Source: an uncultured Carboxylicivirga sp. (GTDB lineage: Bacteria; Bacteroidota; Bacteroidia; Bacteroidales; Marinilabiliaceae). Taken from it: 64,000 bases of DNA. Location of the stretch: the NCBI GenBank assembly GCA_947503525.1, contig CANNEA010000010.1, positions 124,001-188,000 on the forward strand, written 5' to 3'. The position numbers and the translations under genes were made by a program. Of the stretch, positions 22,709 to 30,182 are shown piece by piece (the stretch's first letter is position 1; the number at the start of each line of letters is the position of its first letter). Under the pieces are notes generated by a model. That model was not told where the DNA came from. It saw nothing but the letters and a program-made list of their open reading frames with translations, and did not search any database.

Positions 22709-24152
22709 TTAAATACTCGACAAATGATTTTAATTCATCTACCTGTAAATCTTTAATTGAATGAATGATGCGCATCCCTTGAAGTTTTATAGGTAATTCT
22801 TCCTTAGGTTCCGGTGGCCCAACATAAACAGCCAGTGCCTTAAGGGGCTCTTCTCGTAATGCCGATAATTTTCTAACCCTTCTTAATTGTTCTGAAACCC
22901 AAGCGGAAGTTATGTTCCCGTAAACGATAATAACACCATCACAAATCCTTAGATTCTCTTCGAGATCCTGTCGGATTTCCGCTTGATTACTTTTTCTACT
23001 TATCACTTCCTCAGGAAATATCGGTAGGCCATAGTCTACACCTAACTCATCTAACTTAGATTTAATTTCTTCTGCCACTTTCTTGTCTTCGGAATTCATG
23101 TTCACAAAGACAAAAACATTCAGTGGCTTTTTGTCTGGTTCCGGTTCTTTTTCCTTTACCTTTTTCAACACTGCTTTCTTGAACTCTCCTAGATCAACCG
23201 CCATAACGGTTTCCTTGTCTAGTAGTTCTTTATAAGCTGAATCCGGCAATTGTTCAATGTCTACCGCTTTGCTACGCCACTGTAAAATGGGTAATTGTTG
23301 CTCTAATGCCCCTTGGTATTGTAGGCAGGGATAAGTCAAGTCGGAACCAGGTGCTTTTTTCCCATGCAATTGACTTAATAGTTGAACGAAGATCTTACTT
23401 CTCTTGATATCCTTTACTAGTGCTTCCTGAAAAAGCCTCTCCTTCCGAGGATACCAGCTATCCGGTAAAACATGTATTTTTTGCTGATCCAGGTATCTTT
23501 TAACTTCGTCACGAAAAGAATCGAGGTCGTCAGTGACTTCAGCAAGGTAAACTGTAGCCTGATCAATCTGATCTATATCTTTACAATGCCGTTCAATCTC
23601 TTTATTTTTCAGCTTCTTCAATACATTTTCCAGATCAAACACCAGGTCATTGTATAAATTTACGTATTCTTCTTCTTCTGGCTTTGGCACACCGTAAATT
23701 TTCGTAGTTCCATGTCTTCCTTGTAATGTCCAGAATTTACTCTTTTTGTATTCTTTAAGTTCAAGAGGCATATCATCTTCGTCCACACGGTCACGATATA
23801 CGACAAAGATCCTGGAACCGGAATAAGTTCGCTTTTTAATCAACTCAAAAAATTTATTCTTTTCCTGCTGACACCAAGGAGAAGCAACATAACTTGGGGA
23901 GAGAATAATGATGATTACTGCAGATTCCTCAAGCGCTTTAACAATTGTGGGTGTGACTTCTGAACTAGGGGATAGTTCATCATCTATCCATAGTTTGTAA
24001 AATTCACTCCGTCCGAGACGCTGACTCAATCGAATCTCAACAGCTTCAATCAATGCACTAACCCAGCCGTCTTTCATTCCGGGCAAAAGCCGGTTATCCT
24101 CGTGTGCGTAACTGACAAAAATGTCATTTTTGTACTTGCTTATGTAAGCCAT
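22683..24152 (-). CDS. Protein with TIR domain and two further TIR-like segments
   Basis: 489 residues. TIR-1 at about 8-175: DIFVSYAHEDN, LWIDDELSPSSEV, IIILSPSYVASPWCQQE with Glu97 in the place of the NADase catalytic glutamate. A middle segment (199-262) has strand-helix alternation of the same kind (ATVYLAEVTDDLDSFRDEV, SKIFVQLLSQLHG). A third unit (343-480) reads LNVFVFVNMNSEDKKVAEEI, GVIIVYGNITSAWVSEQ (Glu421 after Trp418), YVGPPEPKEELPIK, again TIR-like. Bacterial TIR domains cleave NAD or make cyclic ADP-ribose-type signals; at least TIR-1 keeps the needed residues. It is the first gene of a two-gene unit with the nSTAND-LRR protein, overlapping it by 26 bases. No signal peptide, so it is cytoplasmic. 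Confidence 0.85.
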   Translation of the reverse strand: MAYISKYKNDIFVSYAHEDNRLLPGMKDGWVSALIEAVEIRLSQRLGRSEFYKLWIDDELSPSSEVTPTIVKALEESAVIIIILSPSYVASPWCQQEKNKFFELIKKRTYSGSRIFVVYRDRVDEDDMPLELKEYKKSKFWTLQGRHGTTKIYGVPKPEEEEYVNLYNDLVFDLENVLKKLKNKEIERHCKDIDQIDQATVYLAEVTDDLDSFRDEVKRYLDQQKIHVLPDSWYPRKERLFQEALVKDIKRSKIFVQLLSQLHGKKAPGSDLTYPCLQYQGALEQQLPILQWRSKAVDIEQLPDSAYKELLDKETVMAVDLGEFKKAVLKKVKEKEPEPDKKPLNVFVFVNMNSEDKKVAEEIKSKLDELGVDYGLPIFPEEVISRKSNQAEIRQDLEENLRICDGVIIVYGNITSAWVSEQLRRVRKLSALREEPLKALAVYVGPPEPKEELPIKLQGMRIIHSIKDLQVDELKSFVEYLNENRNHGN

Positions 24153-24252
24153 TGTGTTGTTTACTATATTGGTTCCAAAACAATTGTCAGTATTTAGATC
24201 ATATTAAAGCACTATTTTTCAATTGTTAAAATATGCTTAAGTACCCTGAGAT

Positions 24253-25023
24253 TTATTCTCGATTCGAACAGTTTAAACAAATATAGTAGTCCCCATCCGA
24301 ATCAATTGTCATTTTGTATTCTATCATATTATAGTACTGACCATCAAAATATTTAGATTTATCTCCAGACCATGTGTAATTTCCTCCAGGTATTTCAGCA
24401 TAAATGTAGACAATACTATTATTGGTTTTTAGCCTTAAACCATCTGAAAGTAAGTATGTACCAGTAAAAGCATCAATTGAATACCAATATTCTGTAATCC
24501 AAACCTCATCGTTATTAAGATATCTGACTGCCAATTGTAGTTTATCATTACATTTATTTTCGAAATATATTTGACTTTGATTTGAAGAGGCTCTTAGTTT
24601 CCAATTGAATTCGTCAAGGAATATTTTTATTGCATAGCTTCCTTCTATTTGTCTTATATAGGCATTGGCCTCAATACCTTGGGCATCTCTATTTATCAAA
24701 CTGGAGTTGCCATATTCATCGACCGACAAATAAAAAATATCTGGACTGTAATCATATGGAGTTGATGTCCCTGGGTAAACTGGATCACTTCCTCTGAACC
24801 TCATGCCATCCAGAGTATTTTCGATTTCTATCTTCTGTTCAACCATCCTAGTTGCACCTTCAGTGAAATAACGACATCGCATCTTTCCTGTGCCATCCTC
24901 ATATAGTACAAGTGCACATCTGTACTGAGTTATACCAGCAGTGAACTTCACTTCATAAATATCTTGTGCCTGAATTGCATAACCAAATGTAATTGTCAAG
25001 AAAAATATTGTAATAAATTTCAT
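24253..25023 (-). CDS. Exported protein of unknown function
   Basis: 256 residues with a signal peptide (about 1-19, cut before QDIYEV). The mature protein is beta-rich with many Tyr, Asn and Asp (QYRCALVLYEDGTGKMRCRYF, DSDGDYYICLNCSNRE at the end) and five or more cysteines. The repeated D-G-x-Y/F turns recall beta-propeller or jelly-roll proteins, but I do not recognise the family. It lies 100 bases upstream of the TIR gene on the same strand, so it could be the first gene of that unit; the gap has no clear terminator. Confidence 0.6.
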   Translation of the reverse strand: MKFITIFFLTITFGYAIQAQDIYEVKFTAGITQYRCALVLYEDGTGKMRCRYFTEGATRMVEQKIEIENTLDGMRFRGSDPVYPGTSTPYDYSPDIFYLSVDEYGNSSLINRDAQGIEANAYIRQIEGSYAIKIFLDEFNWKLRASSNQSQIYFENKCNDKLQLAVRYLNNDEVWITEYWYSIDAFTGTYLLSDGLRLKTNNSIVYIYAEIPGGNYTWSGDKSKYFDGQYYNMIEYKMTIDSDGDYYICLNCSNRE

Positions 25024-25768
25024 GAGCTGATTTATTTGATTGTTTATTTACTGATAAAACAAGTATATCTTCTATATACAAAATTCTAATTTATTAAGGT
25101 AAATGTCAATAGCCTCAACTTCAAAAAACTATCCCTTTGAACAATACATAATACTGAGGAATCAGTTATTTGTTTACAACAAAGAATATAATTTAAGAGA
25201 AATTGAAGACTTACCCTTTCGAACTCTGCAAGGCTTACAAAAATATTGAAGGTCAAACGACCTTTGACGTTAGTGGTATCAAACTATCATTCAAACTAGT
25301 AAGTTCAAAATACTTGTCATGAAAACCAGATAGCATATCAATAGGATATCTAAAAGACCTCCCTGATCTATCTAGTTTCAACTTAAAAACGACATCATCT
25401 TCTCAAGTTTTGAACGTTTCTTTACATCACTTTTGGTCTACTGAAAGAGCTTTGTTCTGCCATTTTTTCTAGCGCTTCTATTTGCATCCCCAAATTCTAA
25501 TCTTTTTAGATATCCTGGCATAATCGATTTTCATTACTGTAAAAGCCAAGTTAGGATTTAGAAGGAGAAGTTGTCTCAACAAACGGTAGTATGATGATTC
25601 ATCCAGTAAAGATTGTAAAAACTATAGCGGTTTATCTTTCTCTTATGCCTAGCCCGTATTTAAATCCAATATTTCATTTACACCATCAAAAGGGCATAAG
25701 GGAAGAAATAGTTTGCTGAAAAAAATAATTTAAAAACTTATCATTGTTTCCAAAATATTTCCAATACT
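25024..25768. other. Gap with decayed sequence and one short frame
   Basis: About 745 bases without an intact long gene. One 48-codon frame at 25103-25249 is listed separately. An inverted repeat GTCAAA-CGACC-TTTGAC lies at 25252-25268. Minus-strand stretches near 25530-25640 translate to short protein-like runs (LLDESSYYRLLRQLLL, NPNLAFTVMKIDYARI) broken by stops and frame changes. This is what a decayed mobile or accessory gene looks like, though I cannot name it. Confidence 0.45.
25103..25249 (+). CDS. Short frame of unknown status
   Basis: ATG at 25103, stop at 25247-25249, 48 residues beginning MSIASTSKNYPFEQYIIL and containing KEYNLREIEDLPFRTLQGLQ. It reads like the N-terminus of a cytoplasmic protein and could be a small gene or the surviving start of a broken one. 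It is divergent from the exported protein at 24253. Confidence 0.3.
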   Translation: MSIASTSKNYPFEQYIILRNQLFVYNKEYNLREIEDLPFRTLQGLQKY

Positions 25769-25807
25769 AAAAAAGGTGATTTTCATTTAACTGAAAATCA
25801 CCTTTTT
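25769..25807. terminator. Strong bidirectional terminator after tRNA-Cys
   Basis: AAAAAGGTGATTTTCA (25770-25785), loop of 6, then the perfect complement (25792-25807). The A and T runs at both ends of the 16-bp stem give a U-tract on either strand. It ends tRNA-Cys transcription on the minus strand. Confidence 0.9.
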
Positions 25808-25821
25808 ATCATTCTTAGTAG

Positions 25822-25892
25822 AGGTTCCTGGCGGACTCGAACCGCCGTACCTGGTTTTGCAGACCAGTGCCTAGCCGCTCGGCCAAGGAACC
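25822..25892 (-). tRNA. tRNA-Cys (GCA)
   Basis: Minus-strand 71-base cloverleaf: acceptor GGTTCCT/AGGAACC with discriminator T, D-arm GCCGAGCGGCTAGGC, anticodon stem CTGGT/ACCAG with loop CTGCAAA (anticodon GCA), and T-arm GGCGGTTCGAGTCCGCC. The CCA end is not encoded. It sits at the boundary between the island-like TIR locus and conserved housekeeping genes, a usual place for integration. Confidence 0.95.
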
Positions 25893-25941
25893 AGTATTTT
25901 CGGGATGCAAATTAAGTGAATATTTTGGTAGTCCCCAAATT

Positions 25942-26136
25942 TTAAACCTTCTTTTTAGCGTATTTTGGAAGGCAATTGGGGCAAAGGCAGTCCTTGTATT
26001 TATCTGACAACAACTTAAAGGTTTCTTTACTGACTTCAAACTCATAACACCAGCACGCTTGATCAGTATTGGCATAGCAAGAAAACTTCGCCTGACACTT
26101 TGGACATATCTTTTCTTTTACTCCCTCTTTCTTCAT
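25942..26136 (-). CDS. Cysteine-rich CWC family protein
   Basis: 64 residues with eight cysteines (11, 14, 20, 28, 30, 50, 52, 55) arranged CPKC ... C ... ACWCYEF ... CLCPNC, the pattern of the cysteine-rich CWC family. Probably a small zinc- or other metal-binding cytoplasmic protein; function unknown. Its start lies 1 base after the folB stop, so it is the second gene of an operon with folB. Confidence 0.8.
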   Translation of the reverse strand: MKKEGVKEKICPKCQAKFSCYANTDQACWCYEFEVSKETFKLLSDKYKDCLCPNCLPKYAKKKV

Positions 26137-26137
26137 A

Positions 26138-26506
26138 CTAATTGGTCATAGTTACACTCACACACTTCATTTGTCCTCCCATAGGCGGATTCATTTTCGA
26201 AACTTTTACCTTAAGGGTATCGATTTGAGGAAACTGATCAATAATACTATCAATAATTCGTTTAGTCAGGTGCTCCAGAAGATGAGAGTTTTGCATCACC
26301 TGCTCTTTGGCTAATTGATAAATAGTTACATAGTTTAAGGCATCAGAAATTTGATCCGTTTCGGCAGCGGTGGTACAATCTGTACTTAAGCTAATATTCA
26401 CCAAAAATCGGTTACCCACCACCTGTTCTTCCTTAAAACATCCATGGTAGGCATAAAACTCCATCTCTTCCAATTCTATTAAACCATGCAGTGTATTACT
26501 ATCCAT
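26138..26506 (-). CDS. folB: Dihydroneopterin aldolase
   Basis: 122 residues, the usual length. It splits 7,8-dihydroneopterin into 6-hydroxymethyl-dihydropterin and glycolaldehyde in folate synthesis. Visible family marks are LIELEEMEFYAYHGCFKEEQ near the start (pterin pocket), LNYVTIYQLAKEQ, LLEHLTKRI, and VKVSKMNPPMGG with the conserved Lys near the end. The enzyme forms a barrel-like octamer in known members. It is followed immediately by the CWC-family gene; glnS is divergent 131 bases away. Confidence 0.9.
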   Translation of the reverse strand: MDSNTLHGLIELEEMEFYAYHGCFKEEQVVGNRFLVNISLSTDCTTAAETDQISDALNYVTIYQLAKEQVMQNSHLLEHLTKRIIDSIIDQFPQIDTLKVKVSKMNPPMGGQMKCVSVTMTN

Positions 26507-26637
26507 AAAGTATTTTTTTGGCGAAATTAAGCTTTTATAGCCATATCAACAGATTTTTAACTGGAAAAACAATTACTTTTGTATTTCCTGTCTACAAATA
26601 GACGGTAGCAGATTGAACATACTTGAATACATAGCCG

Positions 26638-28344
26638 ATGGAGTCAAACGAAACAATTAAGACCAATTTTATTCATCAGGAAATTGATAGTGATTTAAAC
26701 GAAAATAAAAATGACGGAGCCGTACTTACGCGTTTTCCGCCTGAACCAAATGGATACTTACATATAGGACATGCCAAGTCCATTTGTCTGAATTTTGGCT
26801 TAGGTAAGTATTATAAAGGCGGAACTAACCTGCGTTTCGACGACACCAATCCTACCAAGGAAGATACAGAATATGTTGATTCCATTAAGGAAGATGTTAA
26901 TTGGTTAGGTTTTGAATGGAATGAAGAGCCAAAGTTTACTTCCGATTATTTCGAACAACTATATGACTGGGCCGTTCTTTTAATTAAAAAAGGCAAGGCT
27001 TATGTCGATGATCAAAGCGCTGAGGCAATTGCCTCACAGAAAGGCACGCCAACTGTTCCAGGGCAGGAAAGTCCTTTCAGAAACCGAAGCGTGGAGGAAA
27101 ACCTTGATTTATTCGAGCGCATGCGTAAAGGCGAGTTTCAAAATGGCGAGCGCGTTCTTCGTGCCAAGATCGACATGACATCTTCAAATATGCATTTGCG
27201 TGATCCATTGATGTATCGCATAATCCATGCACATCATCACCGAACAGGAGATAAATGGTGTATTTATCCTATGTATGATTTTGCACATGGTCAGGGTGAT
27301 TTCATTGAAGGTATTACGCACTCAATATGCACCTTAGAGTTTGAGGTTCACCGTCCCTTATATGAGTGGTTTCTGAATTCAATCCTTGACGAAATGCCCG
27401 AACGTCCGGTTGCTGTTCCACGTCAGATTGAATTTGCCCGTCTTAACCTCAATTATACCGTAATGAGTAAGCGTAAGCTTCTTCAGTTGGTTAATGAGAA
27501 CTATGTAGCCGGATGGGATGATCCACGCATGCCAACCGTTTCCGGATTGCGACGCCGAGGTTATACACCGGAATCAATACGTCGTTTTGCGGATGAAATT
27601 GGAATTGCAAAACGTGAAAACATCATTGATGTGGCTTTATTGGAACACTGCGTTCGTGAAGATCTTAATAAACGTGCACCTCGCGTTTATGCAGTACTTA
27701 ATCCGGTTAAAGTTATTATCACCAATTATCCTGAAGGTCAGGTTGAATGGATGGAAGCCATCAACAATCCTGAAGATGAAAATATGGGTTCAAGAACACT
27801 TCCGTTTAGTCGTGAGATTTATATCGAACGTAATGACTTTATGGAAAATGCACCACGTAAATTTTTCCGAATGGATGTGGGTCGCGAAGTGCGCCTAAAG
27901 AATGCTTACATTGTAAAATGTGAAGACATTAAGAAAGATGAAAACGGCGAAATAACTGAAATTTACTGCACCTATGATCCGGACACAAAAAGTGGAATGG
28001 AAGGCAGCAAACGTAAAGTAAAAGGGACACTACATTGGGTAAGCATCGAGCACAGTAAAAAAGTGCAGGTAAAACAATACGATCGTTTGTTTATGGATGA
28101 AGCACCTGATTCCAACAAAGAAAAAGGCTTTTTGGAATTACTGAATCCAGATTCGCTTTCAGTTGTGAACACCTGCTATATTGAACCCAATTATATGGAT
28201 GCCAACTCCAATTTCAGTGATGGTATTCAGCGTTTTCAATTCCAGCGCCTGGGTTATTTCTGTATTGATAAAGATTCAAGTGAAGATGATGTAATCTTTA
28301 ACCGTACAGTAACTCTAAAAGATGGCTGGAGCAAGAAGAAATAA
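26638..28344 (+). CDS. glnS: Glutaminyl-tRNA synthetase
   Basis: 568 residues, close to the E. coli enzyme. Class I synthetase that charges tRNA-Gln with glutamine. The HIGH motif is at 42-45 in [15 protein letters not shown] and the KMSKS-type motif is VMSKRK at about 275-280; the C-terminal half holds the two beta-barrel anticodon domains ([19 protein letters not shown] onward). A separate glutamate enzyme (gltX) is encoded convergently right next to it, so this organism uses direct Gln charging. A terminator follows. Confidence 0.95.
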   Translation: MESNETIKTNFIHQEIDSDLNENKNDGAVLTRFPPEPNGYLHIGHAKSICLNFGLGKYYKGGTNLRFDDTNPTKEDTEYVDSIKEDVNWLGFEWNEEPKFTSDYFEQLYDWAVLLIKKGKAYVDDQSAEAIASQKGTPTVPGQESPFRNRSVEENLDLFERMRKGEFQNGERVLRAKIDMTSSNMHLRDPLMYRIIHAHHHRTGDKWCIYPMYDFAHGQGDFIEGITHSICTLEFEVHRPLYEWFLNSILDEMPERPVAVPRQIEFARLNLNYTVMSKRKLLQLVNENYVAGWDDPRMPTVSGLRRRGYTPESIRRFADEIGIAKRENIIDVALLEHCVREDLNKRAPRVYAVLNPVKVIITNYPEGQVEWMEAINNPEDENMGSRTLPFSREIYIERNDFMENAPRKFFRMDVGREVRLKNAYIVKCEDIKKDENGEITEIYCTYDPDTKSGMEGSKRKVKGTLHWVSIEHSKKVQVKQYDRLFMDEAPDSNKEKGFLELLNPDSLSVVNTCYIEPNYMDANSNFSDGIQRFQFQRLGYFCIDKDSSEDDVIFNRTVTLKDGWSKKK

Positions 28345-28387
28345 GAACTAAGTGATAATAGTTAGTTATCAATCTTAAATGATAAAC

Positions 28388-28423
28388 ATCCCGTTTCCAA
28401 CATCTTGGAGCGGGATTTTTTTT
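28388..28423 (+). terminator. Rho-independent terminator of glnS
   Basis: ATCCCG...CCAA, loop, TTGG..CGGGAT, followed by eight T. Starts 44 bases after the stop codon. Confidence 0.85.
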
Positions 28424-28452
28424 ACTCTGATGGAGCCGCTCCTTTAGAAATG

Positions 28453-28486
28453 AAAAAAAATCCCATGCTCAATTTGAACACGGGAT
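28453..28486 (-). terminator. Rho-independent terminator of gltX
   Basis: Minus strand: ATCCCGTG, loop region, CATGGGAT, then TTTTTTTT. Starts 23 bases past the gltX stop. Confidence 0.85.
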
Positions 28487-28508
28487 CTGATATTATTATA
28501 GTTTTAGC

Positions 28509-30035
28509 CTAGGCTCCAATATTCTCAACCGCAGCTTTTATGCGAGTAATCGTCTCCTCTTTGCCAAGCATCTCAGCAATAACCATTAAATCCGGTCCAA
28601 ATCCTCCACCAACTAAAGCCAAACGGAAAGCATTCATCACCAATCCAAAACCAAGTCCTTTTGCCTCTATTTGAGCCGATATAGCTGCTTTAATATCATC
28701 TGCTACCCAATTGTCTACTTTTCCAAGTTCAGGAGCTAAATCAGTCATAAATGCAGGCACATCGCCTTTCCACCGTTTCTTAACCACTTTGGCATCATAT
28801 TCAACTGGTGCCTGAAAAAAGAAAAACGATTGTTCCCACAATTCACTAATGAAATTAACACGCTCTTTAACCAGAGCTGTTACTTTTTCTACAAAGGCTA
28901 TATCGGCAACTATACCACGTTCATTTAAATCATCATTGAATAATAAAGCCAATTCTTCATTATCCTTGCACATTAAATGCTGCTGATTAAACCATTTGGC
29001 TTTATCAGGATCAAAACGAGCACCGGATTTGTTCACACGCTCAATACTAAAGCTTGAGATTAACTCTTCCATCGAAAACAATTCCTGCTCTGTTCCAGGA
29101 TTCCATCCAAGCAAGGCTAATAAGTTATTAACGGCTTCAGGGAAGTAGCCACTCTCTTTGTAACCTGCAGCTATGCCATCTTCCAATTCCCAGTTTAATG
29201 GAAATACCGGAAATCCACCCTTATCACCATCACGTTTCGACAGTTTACCTTTTCCGGTTGGTTTTAATATTAATGGTAAATGTGCAAACTGCGGCATATT
29301 AGCTTCCCAGCCCAAAGCTTTGTGCAAAAGGATATGCAATGGAACAGAAGGTAACCACTCCTCGCCACGTATAACATGACTTATCTGCATTAAATGATCA
29401 TCCACAACATTAGCTAAATGATAAGTTGGCAGTTGGTCTGCGCTTTTGTAGATAACTTTGTCGTCCAGCGTAACTGTGTTAAACTTAACATCTCCCCTAA
29501 CCATATCATTTGTTTGCACATCGGTATCCTCAGGCATTTTAAAACGAATTACCCATGCTTCACCCGCGTCCATTCTGCGCTTAACTTCATCTTCACTTAA
29601 TGCTAATGAGTTATTTAAGCTCTTTCGCGTATGCATATCGTAAGCAAATTTCTGCTTATTCTGCTCAGCCTGTGTACGAAGTACATCTAACTCTTCCGAA
29701 GTATCAAATGCATAATAGGCCCATCCGGTCTCGACCAATTGATCTGCATATTTCTTATATAACTCACGACGCTCACTTTGTTTGTAAGGCCCAAACTCTC
29801 CACCTTCTTTTACGCCTTCGTCAACAGTCATTCCAAGCCAGGCTAAACTGTCATTCACATATTCTTCTGCTCCTTCAACAAAGCGCGTTGAATCAGTATC
29901 TTCTATACGAAGAATAAAATCTCCACCATGCTTTTTAGCAAACAAATAATTAAACAAGGCTGTACGTACTCCTCCAATATGTAGAGGTCCGGTTGGACTT
30001 GGTGCAAAGCGCACCCTTACTTTCTGAGCTGTCAT
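28509..30035 (-). CDS. gltX: Glutamyl-tRNA synthetase
   Basis: 508 residues from ATG at 30033-30035; an upstream ATG would add 15 residues that fall outside the family start. The N-terminus MTAQKVRVRFAPSPTGPLHIGG contains the HIGH-class motif (HIGG, 19-22), and KLSKRDGD is the KMSKS equivalent. It attaches glutamate to tRNA-Glu, which also feeds tetrapyrrole synthesis. Inserted residues FAYDMHTRKSLNNSLALSED and the acidic anticodon-binding C-terminus fit the discriminating bacterial type. Convergent with glnS; the two genes have separate terminators. Confidence 0.95.
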   Translation of the reverse strand: MTAQKVRVRFAPSPTGPLHIGGVRTALFNYLFAKKHGGDFILRIEDTDSTRFVEGAEEYVNDSLAWLGMTVDEGVKEGGEFGPYKQSERRELYKKYADQLVETGWAYYAFDTSEELDVLRTQAEQNKQKFAYDMHTRKSLNNSLALSEDEVKRRMDAGEAWVIRFKMPEDTDVQTNDMVRGDVKFNTVTLDDKVIYKSADQLPTYHLANVVDDHLMQISHVIRGEEWLPSVPLHILLHKALGWEANMPQFAHLPLILKPTGKGKLSKRDGDKGGFPVFPLNWELEDGIAAGYKESGYFPEAVNNLLALLGWNPGTEQELFSMEELISSFSIERVNKSGARFDPDKAKWFNQQHLMCKDNEELALLFNDDLNERGIVADIAFVEKVTALVKERVNFISELWEQSFFFFQAPVEYDAKVVKKRWKGDVPAFMTDLAPELGKVDNWVADDIKAAISAQIEAKGLGFGLVMNAFRLALVGGGFGPDLMVIAEMLGKEETITRIKAAVENIGA

Positions 30036-30122
30036 CTTCAATATTTTTTTGCAAAGATAAGGTCTTGAATTTATACTCATTCAATTACATGTCACATTTT
30101 TTCAATCTCTACAGATGCGCAT

Positions 30123-30153
30123 AAAAAAAGCAGCACCTTAATTGGTACTGCTT
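30123..30153 (-). terminator. Rho-independent terminator of nrdJ
   Basis: Minus strand: AAGCAGTACC, loop AATTAA, GGTGCTGCTT (one G-U pair), then TTTTTTT. Starts 30 bases after the nrdJ stop. Confidence 0.85.
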
Positions 30154-30182
30154 CTTTTTGGTTGAAAATATTTGGCAGATAT

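Noticed and set aside
30036-30080. Upstream start for gltX adding 15 residues
   Set aside because: The extra residues do not fit the family N-terminus; the ATG at 30033-30035 gives the usual start before RVRFAPSPTG.
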